This document shows positions 26,752 through 35,377 of a stretch of 64,000 bases of DNA, in pieces. Source of the DNA: an uncultured Aquimarina sp. (lineage in GTDB: Bacteria; Bacteroidota; Bacteroidia; Flavobacteriales; Flavobacteriaceae); assembly GCA_947496705.1 (NCBI GenBank), contig CANMDW010000006.1, positions 164,618-228,617 of the forward strand, in the 5' to 3' direction. The position numbers were made by a program, and so were the translations under genes. The notes below the pieces were generated by a model. It saw only the letters and a list, made by a program, of their open reading frames with translations. It was not told the origin of the DNA and searched no databases. How positions within the stretch are numbered: position 1 is the first letter of the stretch; each line of letters starts with the position of its first letter.

Positions 26752-28116
26752 ATGAATTATGAGAAAATTATAGGCCAGCAACACCAATTTTTTAATACCA
26801 ATGCGACCAGGGATATTTCTTTCAGAAAGAAAGAACTGAAACGCCTAAAAAGCATTTTACAACAAAATGAAGCCTTGTTGTACAGCTCGATATATAAGGA
26901 TTTTAAAAAGTCTGAATTCGAAACATACATTACAGAGCTGTCTATAATTTATCATGAAATTGATTTGGCCCTGGCAAAAATCAAAAAATGGTCCGGGAAG
27001 AAAAGAGCTTCTATTAGCCTAACCAATCTGCCGGGAAAAAGTTATATTATCCCAGAACCCTATGGCACAGTGCTGGTCATCGGAGCCTGGAATTATCCTT
27101 ATCAATTATCGATTTGCCCTGCAATAGCGGCTATTGCAGCTGGTTGCACCGTTATTCTGAAACCCAGTGAGATTCCTTCGCATACCTCAGAGATTATGGC
27201 GAAGCTGATTAACGAAAATTTTGATCCTGGGTTTTTTAGAGTGATTGAAGGTGGAGTAAAAGAGACAACAGCATTATTGGCTGTTAAATTTGATAAAATA
27301 TTCTTCACCGGAAGCGTTCCGGTAGGAAAAATCATATATCAGGCTGCGGCAAAACACTTGACCCCGGTAACACTCGAATTAGGAGGAAAAAGCCCGGCCA
27401 TTATTACCAAGGATGTAAACATCAATCTGACGGCAAAAAGATTGGTTTGGGCCAAATTTTTGAATGCGGGTCAAACGTGTATCGCTCCAGATTATGTTTT
27501 AGTAGAATCAAGTATAAAAGATCAGCTTTTATCTTCAATAAAACACCATATTGACAAAGCAGACTATGCTGTAGAAAATCAAAATTATCCTCAGATCATT
27601 AATGAGCAGAATTATGACCGGCTTACCAATTTTATTGAGGCCGATAAAGTATATCTGGGTGGTACCGGTAACAAAGATGAAAGAATTATCGCTCCTACCG
27701 TTCTTAAAGACATTGAATTATCTGACAAGGTAATGCAGGACGAGATCTTTGGGCCGATATTACCTGTGCTGTCGTTTGAAACTATTGAGGAAGCTATCGA
27801 AAAGGTAAAAACACTATCAAAACCTTTATCCTGCTATATTTTTACAAGAAGTAAATCATTAAAAAATAAAATGCTAAAAGAAATTTCTTTTGGCGGGGGT
27901 GCAGTGAATGATGCAGTAATGCATTTTACCGAACAAACGCTTCCTTTTGGAGGTGTTGGGGATAGCGGTATTGGCAACTATCACGGAAAATATGGTTTTG
28001 AAACATTTTCTCATTATAAAAGTGTACTACAAAAACCATTTTGGATAGAACCAAATCTAAAATACTCTCCTTACAGTGCTACCAAATTAAAATGGTTAAA
28101 ACGTATTATTGGGTAA
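26752..28116 (+). CDS. Aldehyde dehydrogenase family protein
   Basis: A 454-aa NAD(P)-dependent aldehyde dehydrogenase, the short class-3 type that oxidises fatty or aromatic aldehydes (ALDH3-like). Motifs are VIGAWNYPYQL (residue about 107), GCTVILKPSEIPSH, FFTGSVPVGKIIYQAA, general base E209 in LELGGKSPAI and nucleophile C243 in NAGQTCIAPDYVL. EIFGPILPVLSF and the C-terminal FSHYKSVLQKPFWIEP are also class-3 features. It directly follows the sterol desaturase gene (3-nt gap). Confidence 0.95.
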   Translation: MNYEKIIGQQHQFFNTNATRDISFRKKELKRLKSILQQNEALLYSSIYKDFKKSEFETYITELSIIYHEIDLALAKIKKWSGKKRASISLTNLPGKSYIIPEPYGTVLVIGAWNYPYQLSICPAIAAIAAGCTVILKPSEIPSHTSEIMAKLINENFDPGFFRVIEGGVKETTALLAVKFDKIFFTGSVPVGKIIYQAAAKHLTPVTLELGGKSPAIITKDVNINLTAKRLVWAKFLNAGQTCIAPDYVLVESSIKDQLLSSIKHHIDKADYAVENQNYPQIINEQNYDRLTNFIEADKVYLGGTGNKDERIIAPTVLKDIELSDKVMQDEIFGPILPVLSFETIEEAIEKVKTLSKPLSCYIFTRSKSLKNKMLKEISFGGGAVNDAVMHFTEQTLPFGGVGDSGIGNYHGKYGFETFSHYKSVLQKPFWIEPNLKYSPYSATKLKWLKRIIG

Positions 28117-28174
28117 AACACCAGAAAAATACATATATAGCCAGGCAAGCACTTAGGTTGACTTTCATAAAAGC

Positions 28175-28389
28175 ACAGAAGTATCCGGAAGTTTATTAAA
28201 AAATGAAGAGAGAACGACGCTTTAAAAACCTAAAATACTAACGGTCAAGACCTGACAGGTTTTCGAAACCTATCAGGTCTGATTTCGTGATAAAAAGATA
28301 TTTTCCAAAGATCCACCTGAACATTACTGATACATTAATGGGTTACGGAGATTTCATCAATGTTTTAGAAAACTTTCGGATGCTAGTGA
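28175..28389. repeat. About 215-bp MITE-like element, copy A
   Basis: The left end reads TATCCGGAAGTTTATTAAAA and the right end AACTTTCGGATGCTAGTGA, which are imperfect inverted repeats of each other. The same two ends recur at 36097-36309. Inside is a hairpin AGACCTGACAGGTTT / AAACCTATCAGGTCT (28248-28280, one mismatch). There is no ORF. It sits downstream of the aldehyde dehydrogenase gene and may end its transcript. Confidence 0.65.
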
Positions 28390-28632
28390 TAAAAGCATAA
28401 GATTACATCTGCATTTCTTCAAAATCCAAAAACTTAATTATTTTTAAAAATTAAGTTAAACATAAATAATAGCATAGAAACAATTCTAAAAAAAGCATAT
28501 ATTAAGGATTGAAATAGTAATGTATATTTTTAAAACAGCTATTTTGAATAAATTCATTTTTCAATTGAATTTCATATCTGTGTAAAGTGTACATCAACAA
28601 AACTCGAATATTCACTTTTAAAACCTAAAATC

Positions 28633-28806
28633 ATGAAAAATTTTGAACAATTAAATTATCGCAGATTAGAGCGTAAAGAAGCTAGTAAAATTATCGGAGG
28701 GGCAAATCCTTGTACCGTTATTAGAGCTAATTGTGAAAAGAAATGTGGAAATGATTATGATTGGTGTTTCCATACCTGTGTTAGTGATGCCGGATGTCCT
28801 GTATAG
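28633..28806 (+). CDS. Double-glycine leader peptide with six-cysteine core (bacteriocin-like or RiPP precursor)
   Basis: A 57-aa ORF on the plus strand. The leader MKNFEQLNYRRLERKEASKI ends in IGG (residues 21-23). This matches double-glycine leaders of Bacteroidetes peptide precursors, with the hydrophobic/charged pattern before GG. The 34-residue core after GG begins ANPC and has Cys at 27, 34, 38, 45, 49 and 55, i.e. CX6CX3CX6CX3CX5C. Paired CX3C motifs are also seen in helical-hairpin toxins, but that is only a spacing resemblance. A terminator follows 45 nt downstream. No C39 peptidase-transporter, HlyD protein or radical SAM maturase is within the window, so export must use a distant system. 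The gene seems real; its activity is unknown. Confidence 0.78.
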   Translation: MKNFEQLNYRRLERKEASKIIGGANPCTVIRANCEKKCGNDYDWCFHTCVSDAGCPV

Positions 28807-28850
28807 GAATATACAGTATTAAATAATGTTGTATTATTATAAAAAGATAG

Positions 28851-28883
28851 AATCCATAATCGTAAAAGGTTGTGGATTTTTTT
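28851..28883. terminator. Terminator between the peptide gene and kmo
   Basis: AATCCATAA pairs with TTGTGGATT (one G-T pair) over a 10-nt loop, followed by T5 on the plus strand. It lies between convergent genes, 15 nt from the end of kmo, and may act on both. Confidence 0.75.
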
Positions 28884-28897
28884 ATGTTTTTTGATTC

Positions 28898-30262
28898 CTA
28901 ACGCTGTAGTTTGTACTTTTCTGCTTCCAAAAGCTCAAGAATATATCGCTCTGTTTCTTCTGTATCCCAGATGTTTTCGATATTATCCATTTGCATTACT
29001 TTATTCATAATAGCAGCTTGCTGGTCTCCGGTTTTCAGAGCTTCAGCATAAGGTCTGTGGCTAAATGTTACTCTGGAGTACAGAGGCACCCATTTATCTG
29101 GGTGTTTTTCAGAAAATCGCTTTTCTATCTTCTTTTGCAACAAAAAACCGGGATCTGCCGTCTTGCTGCTCATTTCTATAAAATTGCGGTATGAAAGCTC
29201 TGCAATAGCATCTGCATTGGGTTTACGAGACTTCTGATACATTTCAAAAATAACCTGCCAATCTTGATCTCCATGAGTTTCTATAAGTTCATCCAACACA
29301 GAAATATCTTCAAAACCGGCATTCATGCCCTGCCCGTAAAAAGGAACAATCGCATGTGCAGAATCTCCCACCAGGGCTACTTTGTCCCAATAAGTCCAGG
29401 GATAACACCTCATCGTTACTAAAGCACTTGTAGGATTATCTTTGAAATCTTTAAGTAATGTGGGCATTAGCGCTATAGTATCAGGAAAATGTTTTTCCCA
29501 AAAGGACATAACATCAGCATCATTGGTAAGTTGTTCAAAAGAATTTTCACCTTCATGCGGCATAAATAAGGTACAGGTAAAGCTACCATCAAGATTGGGT
29601 AAGGCAATAAGCATAAACTTTCCGCGGGGCCATATATGTAACGAATTTTTATCCAATCTATGGGTCCCATCTGTGTTAGGAGGAATCCCTAGCTCCTTAT
29701 ATCCTGTGTCCAAGAATTTTTGAGAATAATTAAACCTGCTCCGCCGCTGCATTTTGTGCCGTATCCTCGAAAAAGCTCCGTCGCACCCAAAAATCATATC
29801 ATATTGATACTCCTTCCATTCACTTTTTTCAGTCTCTCCTGTATACAGCTTGGCTTCGGGTAAATTGATATCCCAGACCTTTTCATTAAATCTAAAAACT
29901 ACTCCGGCTTCTTCAGCCAGGGTAATCATCTTCCTATTTAAAATTCCTCTGGGAATAGAATAAATGGCTTCGCCATCTTTACCATAATATTGATGATATA
30001 CAGGCTCGTCTGGGATATGCATGGTACGCTTATACATAGGAATTGCAAGTTCTCTCACGGCATCACCAATATGAATCTGATCCAGGGTTTTCCACCCACG
30101 TACAGACATCGCCAGGTTGATAGAGCGGCCACTAAACTGCACTTTTCTAATATCAGGTCTTCTATCAAAGACAGTAACCTTATAATGGCGTTTTCTTAAA
30201 TAAAGAGCTAACAGCGAACCCACCAGTCCACTCCCTACAATCGCTATATTCTTTGTTTGCAT
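28898..30262 (-). CDS. kmo: Kynurenine 3-monooxygenase
   Basis: FAD- and NADPH-dependent hydroxylation of kynurenine to 3-hydroxykynurenine, on the bacterial tryptophan-to-quinolinate/NAD route. The 454-aa protein has IAIVGSGLVGSLLALYLRKR (dinucleotide fold), RSINLAMSVRGWKTL (family-specific loop) and VALVGDSAHAIVPFYGQGMNAGFED (second FAD motif). The C-terminus is shortened relative to eukaryotic KMO and lacks the membrane anchor. Kynureninase is in the window, 22 kb away and on the same strand. Confidence 0.95.
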   Translation of the reverse strand: MQTKNIAIVGSGLVGSLLALYLRKRHYKVTVFDRRPDIRKVQFSGRSINLAMSVRGWKTLDQIHIGDAVRELAIPMYKRTMHIPDEPVYHQYYGKDGEAIYSIPRGILNRKMITLAEEAGVVFRFNEKVWDINLPEAKLYTGETEKSEWKEYQYDMIFGCDGAFSRIRHKMQRRSRFNYSQKFLDTGYKELGIPPNTDGTHRLDKNSLHIWPRGKFMLIALPNLDGSFTCTLFMPHEGENSFEQLTNDADVMSFWEKHFPDTIALMPTLLKDFKDNPTSALVTMRCYPWTYWDKVALVGDSAHAIVPFYGQGMNAGFEDISVLDELIETHGDQDWQVIFEMYQKSRKPNADAIAELSYRNFIEMSSKTADPGFLLQKKIEKRFSEKHPDKWVPLYSRVTFSHRPYAEALKTGDQQAAIMNKVMQMDNIENIWDTEETERYILELLEAEKYKLQR

Positions 30263-30409
30263 ATATCAATATAATTCACAACCCATTGAAATGTTATATA
30301 GAACCCCATGAAGATTCGAGTTTTAATGTTCCAAAGGGTGAGCTGCAACTTTCAGGAAGAGCATATGCAAACATTAAAACCTTCTGTAAATGTAACAAAT
30401 ATTGGCGAA

Positions 30410-31213
30410 TTATCCTTTTATTGCCTTGATTGCAAACAGTAGAGGATACAATGTGTCTTTAGTCTCAAACATTCCTTTCTCTTTTTCGATCAAACCGGGA
30501 AAAATTTCATAAGGAGAGGCATCATATTCTCTTGCATATTCGATAGTTAATCCAGCTTCAGAAAGAGAGGATATTACTTCAGCCAATCCATGGTTCCATC
30601 CAAATTCTTTACTTATCATAGAGGATTCGGGATCGGCATAGGTGCCTTTATATTCCTCATAAATAACCTCTTTTTGATGATACCCGTATTTGATTATGGG
30701 TTTATCATCCAGGTAATCAAACATCCAGACGATAGGATGAAATTCTACTATATAAAACGTTCCGCCCGGTTTTAATCGTTCTGCGATCATGTTGCCCCAC
30801 GGTTTCAGATCCGGCAACCAGCCAATCACTCCGTAACTAGTAAATACAATATCAAATTGATCTTTTATATGTACTGAAGTGTCCAGCACATTGCAACAAA
30901 CAAATGTTGCATCCAATCCCAGTTCGGTATTTAAATCTCTAGCGAGTTCAATCGCTTTCTCAGAGATATCCACTCCGGTACATTGGGCTCCCATCCTACT
31001 CCAGCTCAACGTATCCTGCCCAAAATGACATTGTAAATGTAATAGTGATTTACCCGAAACATCACCCAGAGCATCCAATTCATAATGCTTTAACGAGGTC
31101 TCCCCTTTTTTAAAAGCTTCTAAATTATAAAAATCACTTGTTGCATGAATCCCTACCTTTTTATCCCACGTTTTCTTATTGGTTTCAAAATATTTGTGAA
31201 ATTTTTTAGACAT
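30410..31213 (-). CDS. Class I SAM-dependent methyltransferase
   Basis: A 267-aa protein with the SAM-binding motif LLHLQCHFGQDTLSWSRMGAQCTGVD (motif I LHLQCHFG, acidic D ending strand 2), FDIVFTSYGVIGWLPDL (motif IV) and LKPGGTFYIVEFHP (post-motif). Close relatives in Bacteroidetes are annotated only as methyltransferases; the C-terminal YDASPYEIFPGLIEKEKGMF may hold the substrate site. No partner gene suggests a substrate. It is upstream of kmo on the same strand with a 147-nt gap. Confidence 0.87.
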   Translation of the reverse strand: MSKKFHKYFETNKKTWDKKVGIHATSDFYNLEAFKKGETSLKHYELDALGDVSGKSLLHLQCHFGQDTLSWSRMGAQCTGVDISEKAIELARDLNTELGLDATFVCCNVLDTSVHIKDQFDIVFTSYGVIGWLPDLKPWGNMIAERLKPGGTFYIVEFHPIVWMFDYLDDKPIIKYGYHQKEVIYEEYKGTYADPESSMISKEFGWNHGLAEVISSLSEAGLTIEYAREYDASPYEIFPGLIEKEKGMFETKDTLYPLLFAIKAIKG

Positions 31214-31314
31214 ATTATTCTTTGATTACTTGGTTTTGAATAGATACGCTGCTAATTTAATCAACTGTAATACAGCTTACAAATTTGGTAGTTTATAATA
31301 TTCTTTTCTAAATA

Positions 31315-31358
31315 GTGTCTGGTCGGAAATATATCACTGTCTATTTCCGATCAGACAC
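31315..31358. repeat. 44-bp inverted-repeat element with TAAATA target duplication
   Basis: GTGTCTGGTCGGAAATA at the left pairs with TATTTCCGATCAGACAC at the right around a 10-nt centre. The sequence TAAATA flanks the element directly on both sides (31309-31314 and 31359-31364). It is the minimal form of the element seen in full at 47704-47864. It lies between the methyltransferase and the histidine kinase promoter. Confidence 0.75.
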
Positions 31359-31419
31359 TAAATAAATTGACTATGAAGTGATTTTATAAAAACCTTAAGA
31401 ATTGTAGTATTTCTATGTA

Positions 31420-31450
31420 TTGCAAAGAGCATTTTTATTGTCTAATTTTA
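31420..31450 (+). promoter_or_regulatory. Histidine kinase promoter: TTG-N20-TAATTTTA
   Basis: TTG (31420-31422) and TAATTTTA (31443-31450; last base off consensus) are 20 nt apart. The box ends 4 nt before the ATG, again implying a leaderless or nearly leaderless message. Confidence 0.5.
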
Positions 31451-31454
31451 GAAA

Positions 31455-32849
31455 ATGAAAATCACCACACAAGATCTCAGAGCGATTCCGGATTTTATCA
31501 ATGTCCCGGATGAGCAGCTGCAATGGTTGATCGACAAATCTGAAATTCAAACATTCAAACAGGGGGAATATGTTTTTCAAAAAGGAGATCCTATAGATAA
31601 GCTGTCTATAATACTCGAAGGAAGAGTCGACATCAAGTTTGAGCAGAATGGAAACTATAAGGTGATCGGACACATGACAAAAAACACCATAGGAGGGTCA
31701 TTGCCTTTTTCCAGATTAAGTTCGGCTATGGGATATGGTGAGGTTATAGAAGATGCCAAAATACTAATTCTCAACAAATCTTTCTTCAGAGAAATGGTAT
31801 CAGATCATTACGACCTTACCGAAAGCCTGGTACATAATATGACCTCAAGGGTTCGGGAGTTTACCAAAAACAATGTCCAGTCTGAAAAAATGATGGCTCT
31901 GGGTAAACTTTCTGCCGGATTAGCACACGAACTCAATAACCCGGCATCGGCCATGTTGCGCAGTGCCAAAGCTTTAAAAAAACATCTGGCGAACGTGCCA
32001 GAGAAATTCAAAAGGATCATTTCAATCAATGCTTCAGAAGAAGAAATAAATACTATTAACAAGGTGCTTTTTGATAAGATCAGCAACCGGCCCGAGAACA
32101 ATATGAAACTCACAGAGCGTAATGAAAAAGAAGAAGAACTCGAAGAATGGCTGGAAAATCATAGTTTGGATAATGCGTTTGAGCTTACAGAAACCCTACT
32201 TGATTTCTGTATGGGTATCCCGGAGATGGAGGAAATTCATAAAGCTACCGGAGATCAAAACTTCCCTCATGCCATCGAATGGATTGAAAATGTATTGACC
32301 ACAGAGAAGATGGTCGATGAAATTGAAGAAGCTTCCGATAGAATTTCGGGCCTGGTGCAATCTATAAAAAGCTATACGCATATGGATCGTGCTCCCGAAA
32401 AAGTACCAACCGATATCCATATTGGTATTAAAAGCACACTAACCATGCTTAATCATAAACTAAAAAAGAAAAATATCGCTGTAGAAAAAGATTTTCAGAA
32501 GGAGCTACCCGAACCCAGGATATTTGTGAGTGAGGTCAACCAGGTATGGACCAATTTGATTGATAATGCAATTGATGCGATGGACCATTCGGGCACTATA
32601 GTTATTAAAACCAGCAAGGACAAAAATTTTATAAAAATAGAAATCACCGATAACGGAAAAGGGATCCCCGAAGAACATCTAAACAACATTTTTGATCCTT
32701 TCTTCACTACCAAAGGCATTGGTGAAGGTACAGGAATGGGATTAGAAGTAGTACAACGAATTATCAACCAACATAATGGAGATATTAAAGTAACCTCAAA
32801 AAAAGGGAAAACTACATTTACCGTTTGTTTGCCCATTCAAGAAACATGA
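31455..32849 (+). CDS. Sensor histidine kinase with N-terminal cyclic-nucleotide-binding domain
   Basis: A 464-aa soluble kinase. Residues about 15-130 are a cNMP-binding/CRP-like beta roll (FKQGEYVFQKGDPIDKLSII, LEGRVDIKFEQNGNYKVIG). Then a long dimerisation region has the phospho-acceptor His in GLAHELNNPASA (H158). The HATPase_c domain carries the N box (NLIDNAIDAM), G1 (DNGKGIPEEH), F box (FDPFFTTK) and G2 (GTGMGLEVV). The insertion between H158 and the ATPase domain (about 150 residues, helical and acidic, LTERNEKEEELEEWLENHSL) is unusually long. There is no membrane segment, so it senses a cytoplasmic cue. Its stop overlaps the start of the response-regulator/oxidoreductase gene by 4 nt. 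Confidence 0.93.
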   Translation: MKITTQDLRAIPDFINVPDEQLQWLIDKSEIQTFKQGEYVFQKGDPIDKLSIILEGRVDIKFEQNGNYKVIGHMTKNTIGGSLPFSRLSSAMGYGEVIEDAKILILNKSFFREMVSDHYDLTESLVHNMTSRVREFTKNNVQSEKMMALGKLSAGLAHELNNPASAMLRSAKALKKHLANVPEKFKRIISINASEEEINTINKVLFDKISNRPENNMKLTERNEKEEELEEWLENHSLDNAFELTETLLDFCMGIPEMEEIHKATGDQNFPHAIEWIENVLTTEKMVDEIEEASDRISGLVQSIKSYTHMDRAPEKVPTDIHIGIKSTLTMLNHKLKKKNIAVEKDFQKELPEPRIFVSEVNQVWTNLIDNAIDAMDHSGTIVIKTSKDKNFIKIEITDNGKGIPEEHLNNIFDPFFTTKGIGEGTGMGLEVVQRIINQHNGDIKVTSKKGKTTFTVCLPIQET

Positions 32850-34510
32850 AAAAACCAATCATATTTGCGCTGGATGACGACCCACAGGTGTTACGTGCGG
32901 TAAGTCGAGACCTGAAATCTGAATACCGTAAAGACTATCGAATCATGAGCACCGACTCTGCCAATGATGCTTTGGAAGCTTTGGTAGACCTAAAAAAGAA
33001 AAATGAGACCGTAGCGCTGTTCCTGGTAGATCAACGTATGCCCGAAATGCTGGGAGTAGAGTTCTTAACTGAAGCCATAAAACACTATCCCGGGGCAAAA
33101 AAGGTGTTATTAACAGCTTATTCAGATACAGATGCTGCTATCAAAGCAATAAATGATGTGCAATTAGACTATTATCTCACCAAACCATGGAATCCCCCGG
33201 AAGAAAAGTTATACCCAACCTTGAATGATCTGCTGGATGCCTGGCAGCTGGATTTTCAGCCTGAGTTTGATGGGATCAAGGTGTTGGGATATCAATTCTC
33301 GCCTAAATCTCACGACATCAAGGATTTCTTATCTGCAAACTTATTCCCTTTTCAATGGTTGGATGTAGAAACCAGTGAAAAAGCCAAAGAAATTATTGAG
33401 CTTCACGATCTCAAAACAACAGATATGCCGGTGGTTTCACTACAAGATGGTCATTGTTTTAAAAACCCGGGCATTGTAGAGCTCGCCACCGCTTTGGGAC
33501 TTAATGCACACCCAAAAGATAATCTCTATGATGTGGTTATTATCGGTGCAGGGCCATCTGGGCTAGCGGCGGCGGTGTATGGAGGTTCTGAAGGATTAAA
33601 GACCTTGCTTATCGAAAAGCATGCTCCCGGCGGGCAAGCAGGAACCAGTTCGAGGATCGAAAATTATTTAGGATTTCCTAATGGCTTGAGCGGACAAGAA
33701 TTAACACACCGAGCCATTACCCAGGCCAAACGCTTCGGGATCGAATTTCTCTCTCCGCAGGAAGTGACTTCTATTTCTGAAAAAGATGGCTATAAAAGTA
33801 TCACCCTTGGCGATGGCGAATGCATCAGCACCAAAAGTGTGGTGATCACCACCGGGGTAAATTATAGAAGACTCGAAGCAGAAGGTATTGAGGACTATAC
33901 CGGAGCAGGAATCTACTACGGTTCCTCTATGACCGAAGCACAGGCCTGTAGCGATAAAGAAGTATATATTGTTGGCGGCGGTAATTCTGCGGGACAATCG
34001 GCCGTATATCTTTCTAAGTTTGCTAAAAATGTGTATATCCTCGTTCGCAGAAAAGACCTGAGCAGCAGTATGTCTAGCTACCTTATCGATCAGATCGATG
34101 CAATTGATAATATCTCTCTGCTCGGGCATACCAATATCACCAAAGCTATGGGAGAGCATGACCGCCTTACAGCACTTGAACTCGAAAATAGTGAAACCGC
34201 CGAGGTAAGAAAAGTACCTGCAGATGCCTTATTTATTTTTATAGGCGCAAGACCCTATACCGATTGGATCGCACTGGATATTATCAAAAACGAAAGAGGT
34301 TTTATTGAAACCGGCAGAGATCTTACCCGTTATGATAACTTCAAAAAAGTTTGGAAAAAAGACCGGGAACCCTTCTTGTTAGAAACTTGCAGTGCGGGGA
34401 TATTTGCCTCGGGAGATGTAAGAGCCGGAGCCATGAACAGAGTGGCCTCTGCTGTGGGCGAAGGTGCCATGGCGATTAAGTTTGTACATGAATACCTGGC
34501 AGAGATCTGA
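32846..34510 (+). CDS. Response regulator fused to thioredoxin-reductase-like FAD oxidoreductase
   Basis: A 554-aa fusion started at 32846 (ATGA overlap with the kinase). Residues 1-125 are a REC domain with D11, D12, phospho-acceptor D62 (FLVDQRMP), T90 and K113. Residues about 145-220 look like a glutaredoxin/thioredoxin-fold remnant (HDIKDFLSANLFPFQWLDVE, MPVVSLQDGHCFKNPG) with no CxxC. Residues 228-554 are a TrxR-type flavoprotein: VVIIGAGPSGLAAAVYGG, EKHAPGGQAGTSSRIENYLG, NADPH motif VYIVGGGNSAGQSAVY and GIFASGDVRAGAMNRVASAVGEG. Where TrxR has its CxxC redox centre this protein reads GIYYGSSMTEAQAC. It therefore cannot use the standard dithiol relay. Output by phosphorylation-gated flavin chemistry is inferred. 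Confidence 0.92.
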   Translation: MKKPIIFALDDDPQVLRAVSRDLKSEYRKDYRIMSTDSANDALEALVDLKKKNETVALFLVDQRMPEMLGVEFLTEAIKHYPGAKKVLLTAYSDTDAAIKAINDVQLDYYLTKPWNPPEEKLYPTLNDLLDAWQLDFQPEFDGIKVLGYQFSPKSHDIKDFLSANLFPFQWLDVETSEKAKEIIELHDLKTTDMPVVSLQDGHCFKNPGIVELATALGLNAHPKDNLYDVVIIGAGPSGLAAAVYGGSEGLKTLLIEKHAPGGQAGTSSRIENYLGFPNGLSGQELTHRAITQAKRFGIEFLSPQEVTSISEKDGYKSITLGDGECISTKSVVITTGVNYRRLEAEGIEDYTGAGIYYGSSMTEAQACSDKEVYIVGGGNSAGQSAVYLSKFAKNVYILVRRKDLSSSMSSYLIDQIDAIDNISLLGHTNITKAMGEHDRLTALELENSETAEVRKVPADALFIFIGARPYTDWIALDIIKNERGFIETGRDLTRYDNFKKVWKKDREPFLLETCSAGIFASGDVRAGAMNRVASAVGEGAMAIKFVHEYLAEI

Positions 34511-34997
34511 CGGATAGTGGTGAGTGGTTGAGGGCGCTACGCTGTGAGAGGTGAGGAAGTGAGAACGCTGCGCTGTGAGGCATGAGGAGTCGGAAGACCG
34601 AAGACCGAAGTCGGTAGTTAAAGTACAGTAGGGGTTACTCCCCTTTAGGGGCCGGGGGTAATAAAAAGAATGAGGTGTGAGGGCGCTACGCTGTGAGTGG
34701 TGAGTGGGTGAGGTAGTAGGTTTGAGAACTGCAAATTTATGATGATCATGTTTCGATTCTGTAGTGGCTAGTGTTTTATAAGCATGCCATATAATGGCTT
34801 TTTAGAGATGCAGCATTGGTTTGAGGCTGGTGTCCCCTCCAGATCAAATAGTTAAATCTGCGACCTTTAATAATGCCAAAGCATTTAATCTAATGAACTG
34901 GTTATTACACACAGGAAAGAAATAAGTTGTCTGCAAAAGGTCGAAAAGAATAACCTGCCTCACAAAGTCGACGTTGCAAAGCAGGGTTTAATAGATG
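34511..34997. repeat. Low-complexity intergenic repeats
   Basis: GAGGGCGCTACGCTGTGAG occurs near 34532 and again near 34679, with a variant (GAACGCTGCGCTGTGAG) near 34562. The stretch also holds GAAGACCGAAGACCGAAGTCGG and the dispersed motif CCCCTTTAGGGGCCGGGGG. The right half (34730-34997) shows no gene or hairpin I can name. This looks like a sink for dispersed repeats after the response-regulator gene. Confidence 0.65.
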
Positions 34998-35366
34998 TTA
35001 AACAGTCTCTTCTTTTTTGGCTCGGTTTTTGGCAAAGCTTTCGATCATATCGGGTACTTTCTCAAATAAGGCCGCGAGTCCACGCGTTTTTCCTGCAGCC
35101 AGGAAGGAGATTTCATCTCCTTTGGTTACCAAAAAACCGATAGGTTCAATACCCACGCCGGCTCCTGCTCCGACACCTTGACCTTTACGGGTTTTGGATT
35201 CGGTACCTTCTCCCCCACCAGAGCCAAATCCCATGCCTACCCTAATCACCGGTACGCATTTAAACTCTCCCAATTCAAATGGTTCGCCGACCACCGTTTC
35301 AGTTTTTGCTTCACTCTTTATAAAATCAGTGATTTGCCCTAATAATTCTTCAAAATGTAATTCCAT
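34998..35366 (-). CDS. GerW/YtfJ family protein
   Basis: A 122-aa protein with the YtfJ core: GEPFELGEFKCVPVIRVGMGFGSGGGEG, GVGAGAGVGIEPIGFLVTKGDEISFLAA. The two glycine-rich stretches flank a small beta domain. In Bacillus, GerW (YtfJ) is a spore protein, but the family is widespread in non-sporulating bacteria with unknown role. The C-terminal helix (AALFEKVPDMIESFAKNRAKKEE) is typical. Here it lies 11 nt downstream of a YtfI-like gene, the same pairing as in Firmicutes. Confidence 0.88.
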   Translation of the reverse strand: MELHFEELLGQITDFIKSEAKTETVVGEPFELGEFKCVPVIRVGMGFGSGGGEGTESKTRKGQGVGAGAGVGIEPIGFLVTKGDEISFLAAGKTRGLAALFEKVPDMIESFAKNRAKKEETV

Positions 35367-35377
35367 GATTTTGTGCT

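Noticed and set aside
34730..34997. Possible remnant of a coding gene
   Set aside because: Short open stretches translate to nothing recognisable; no frame is continuous.
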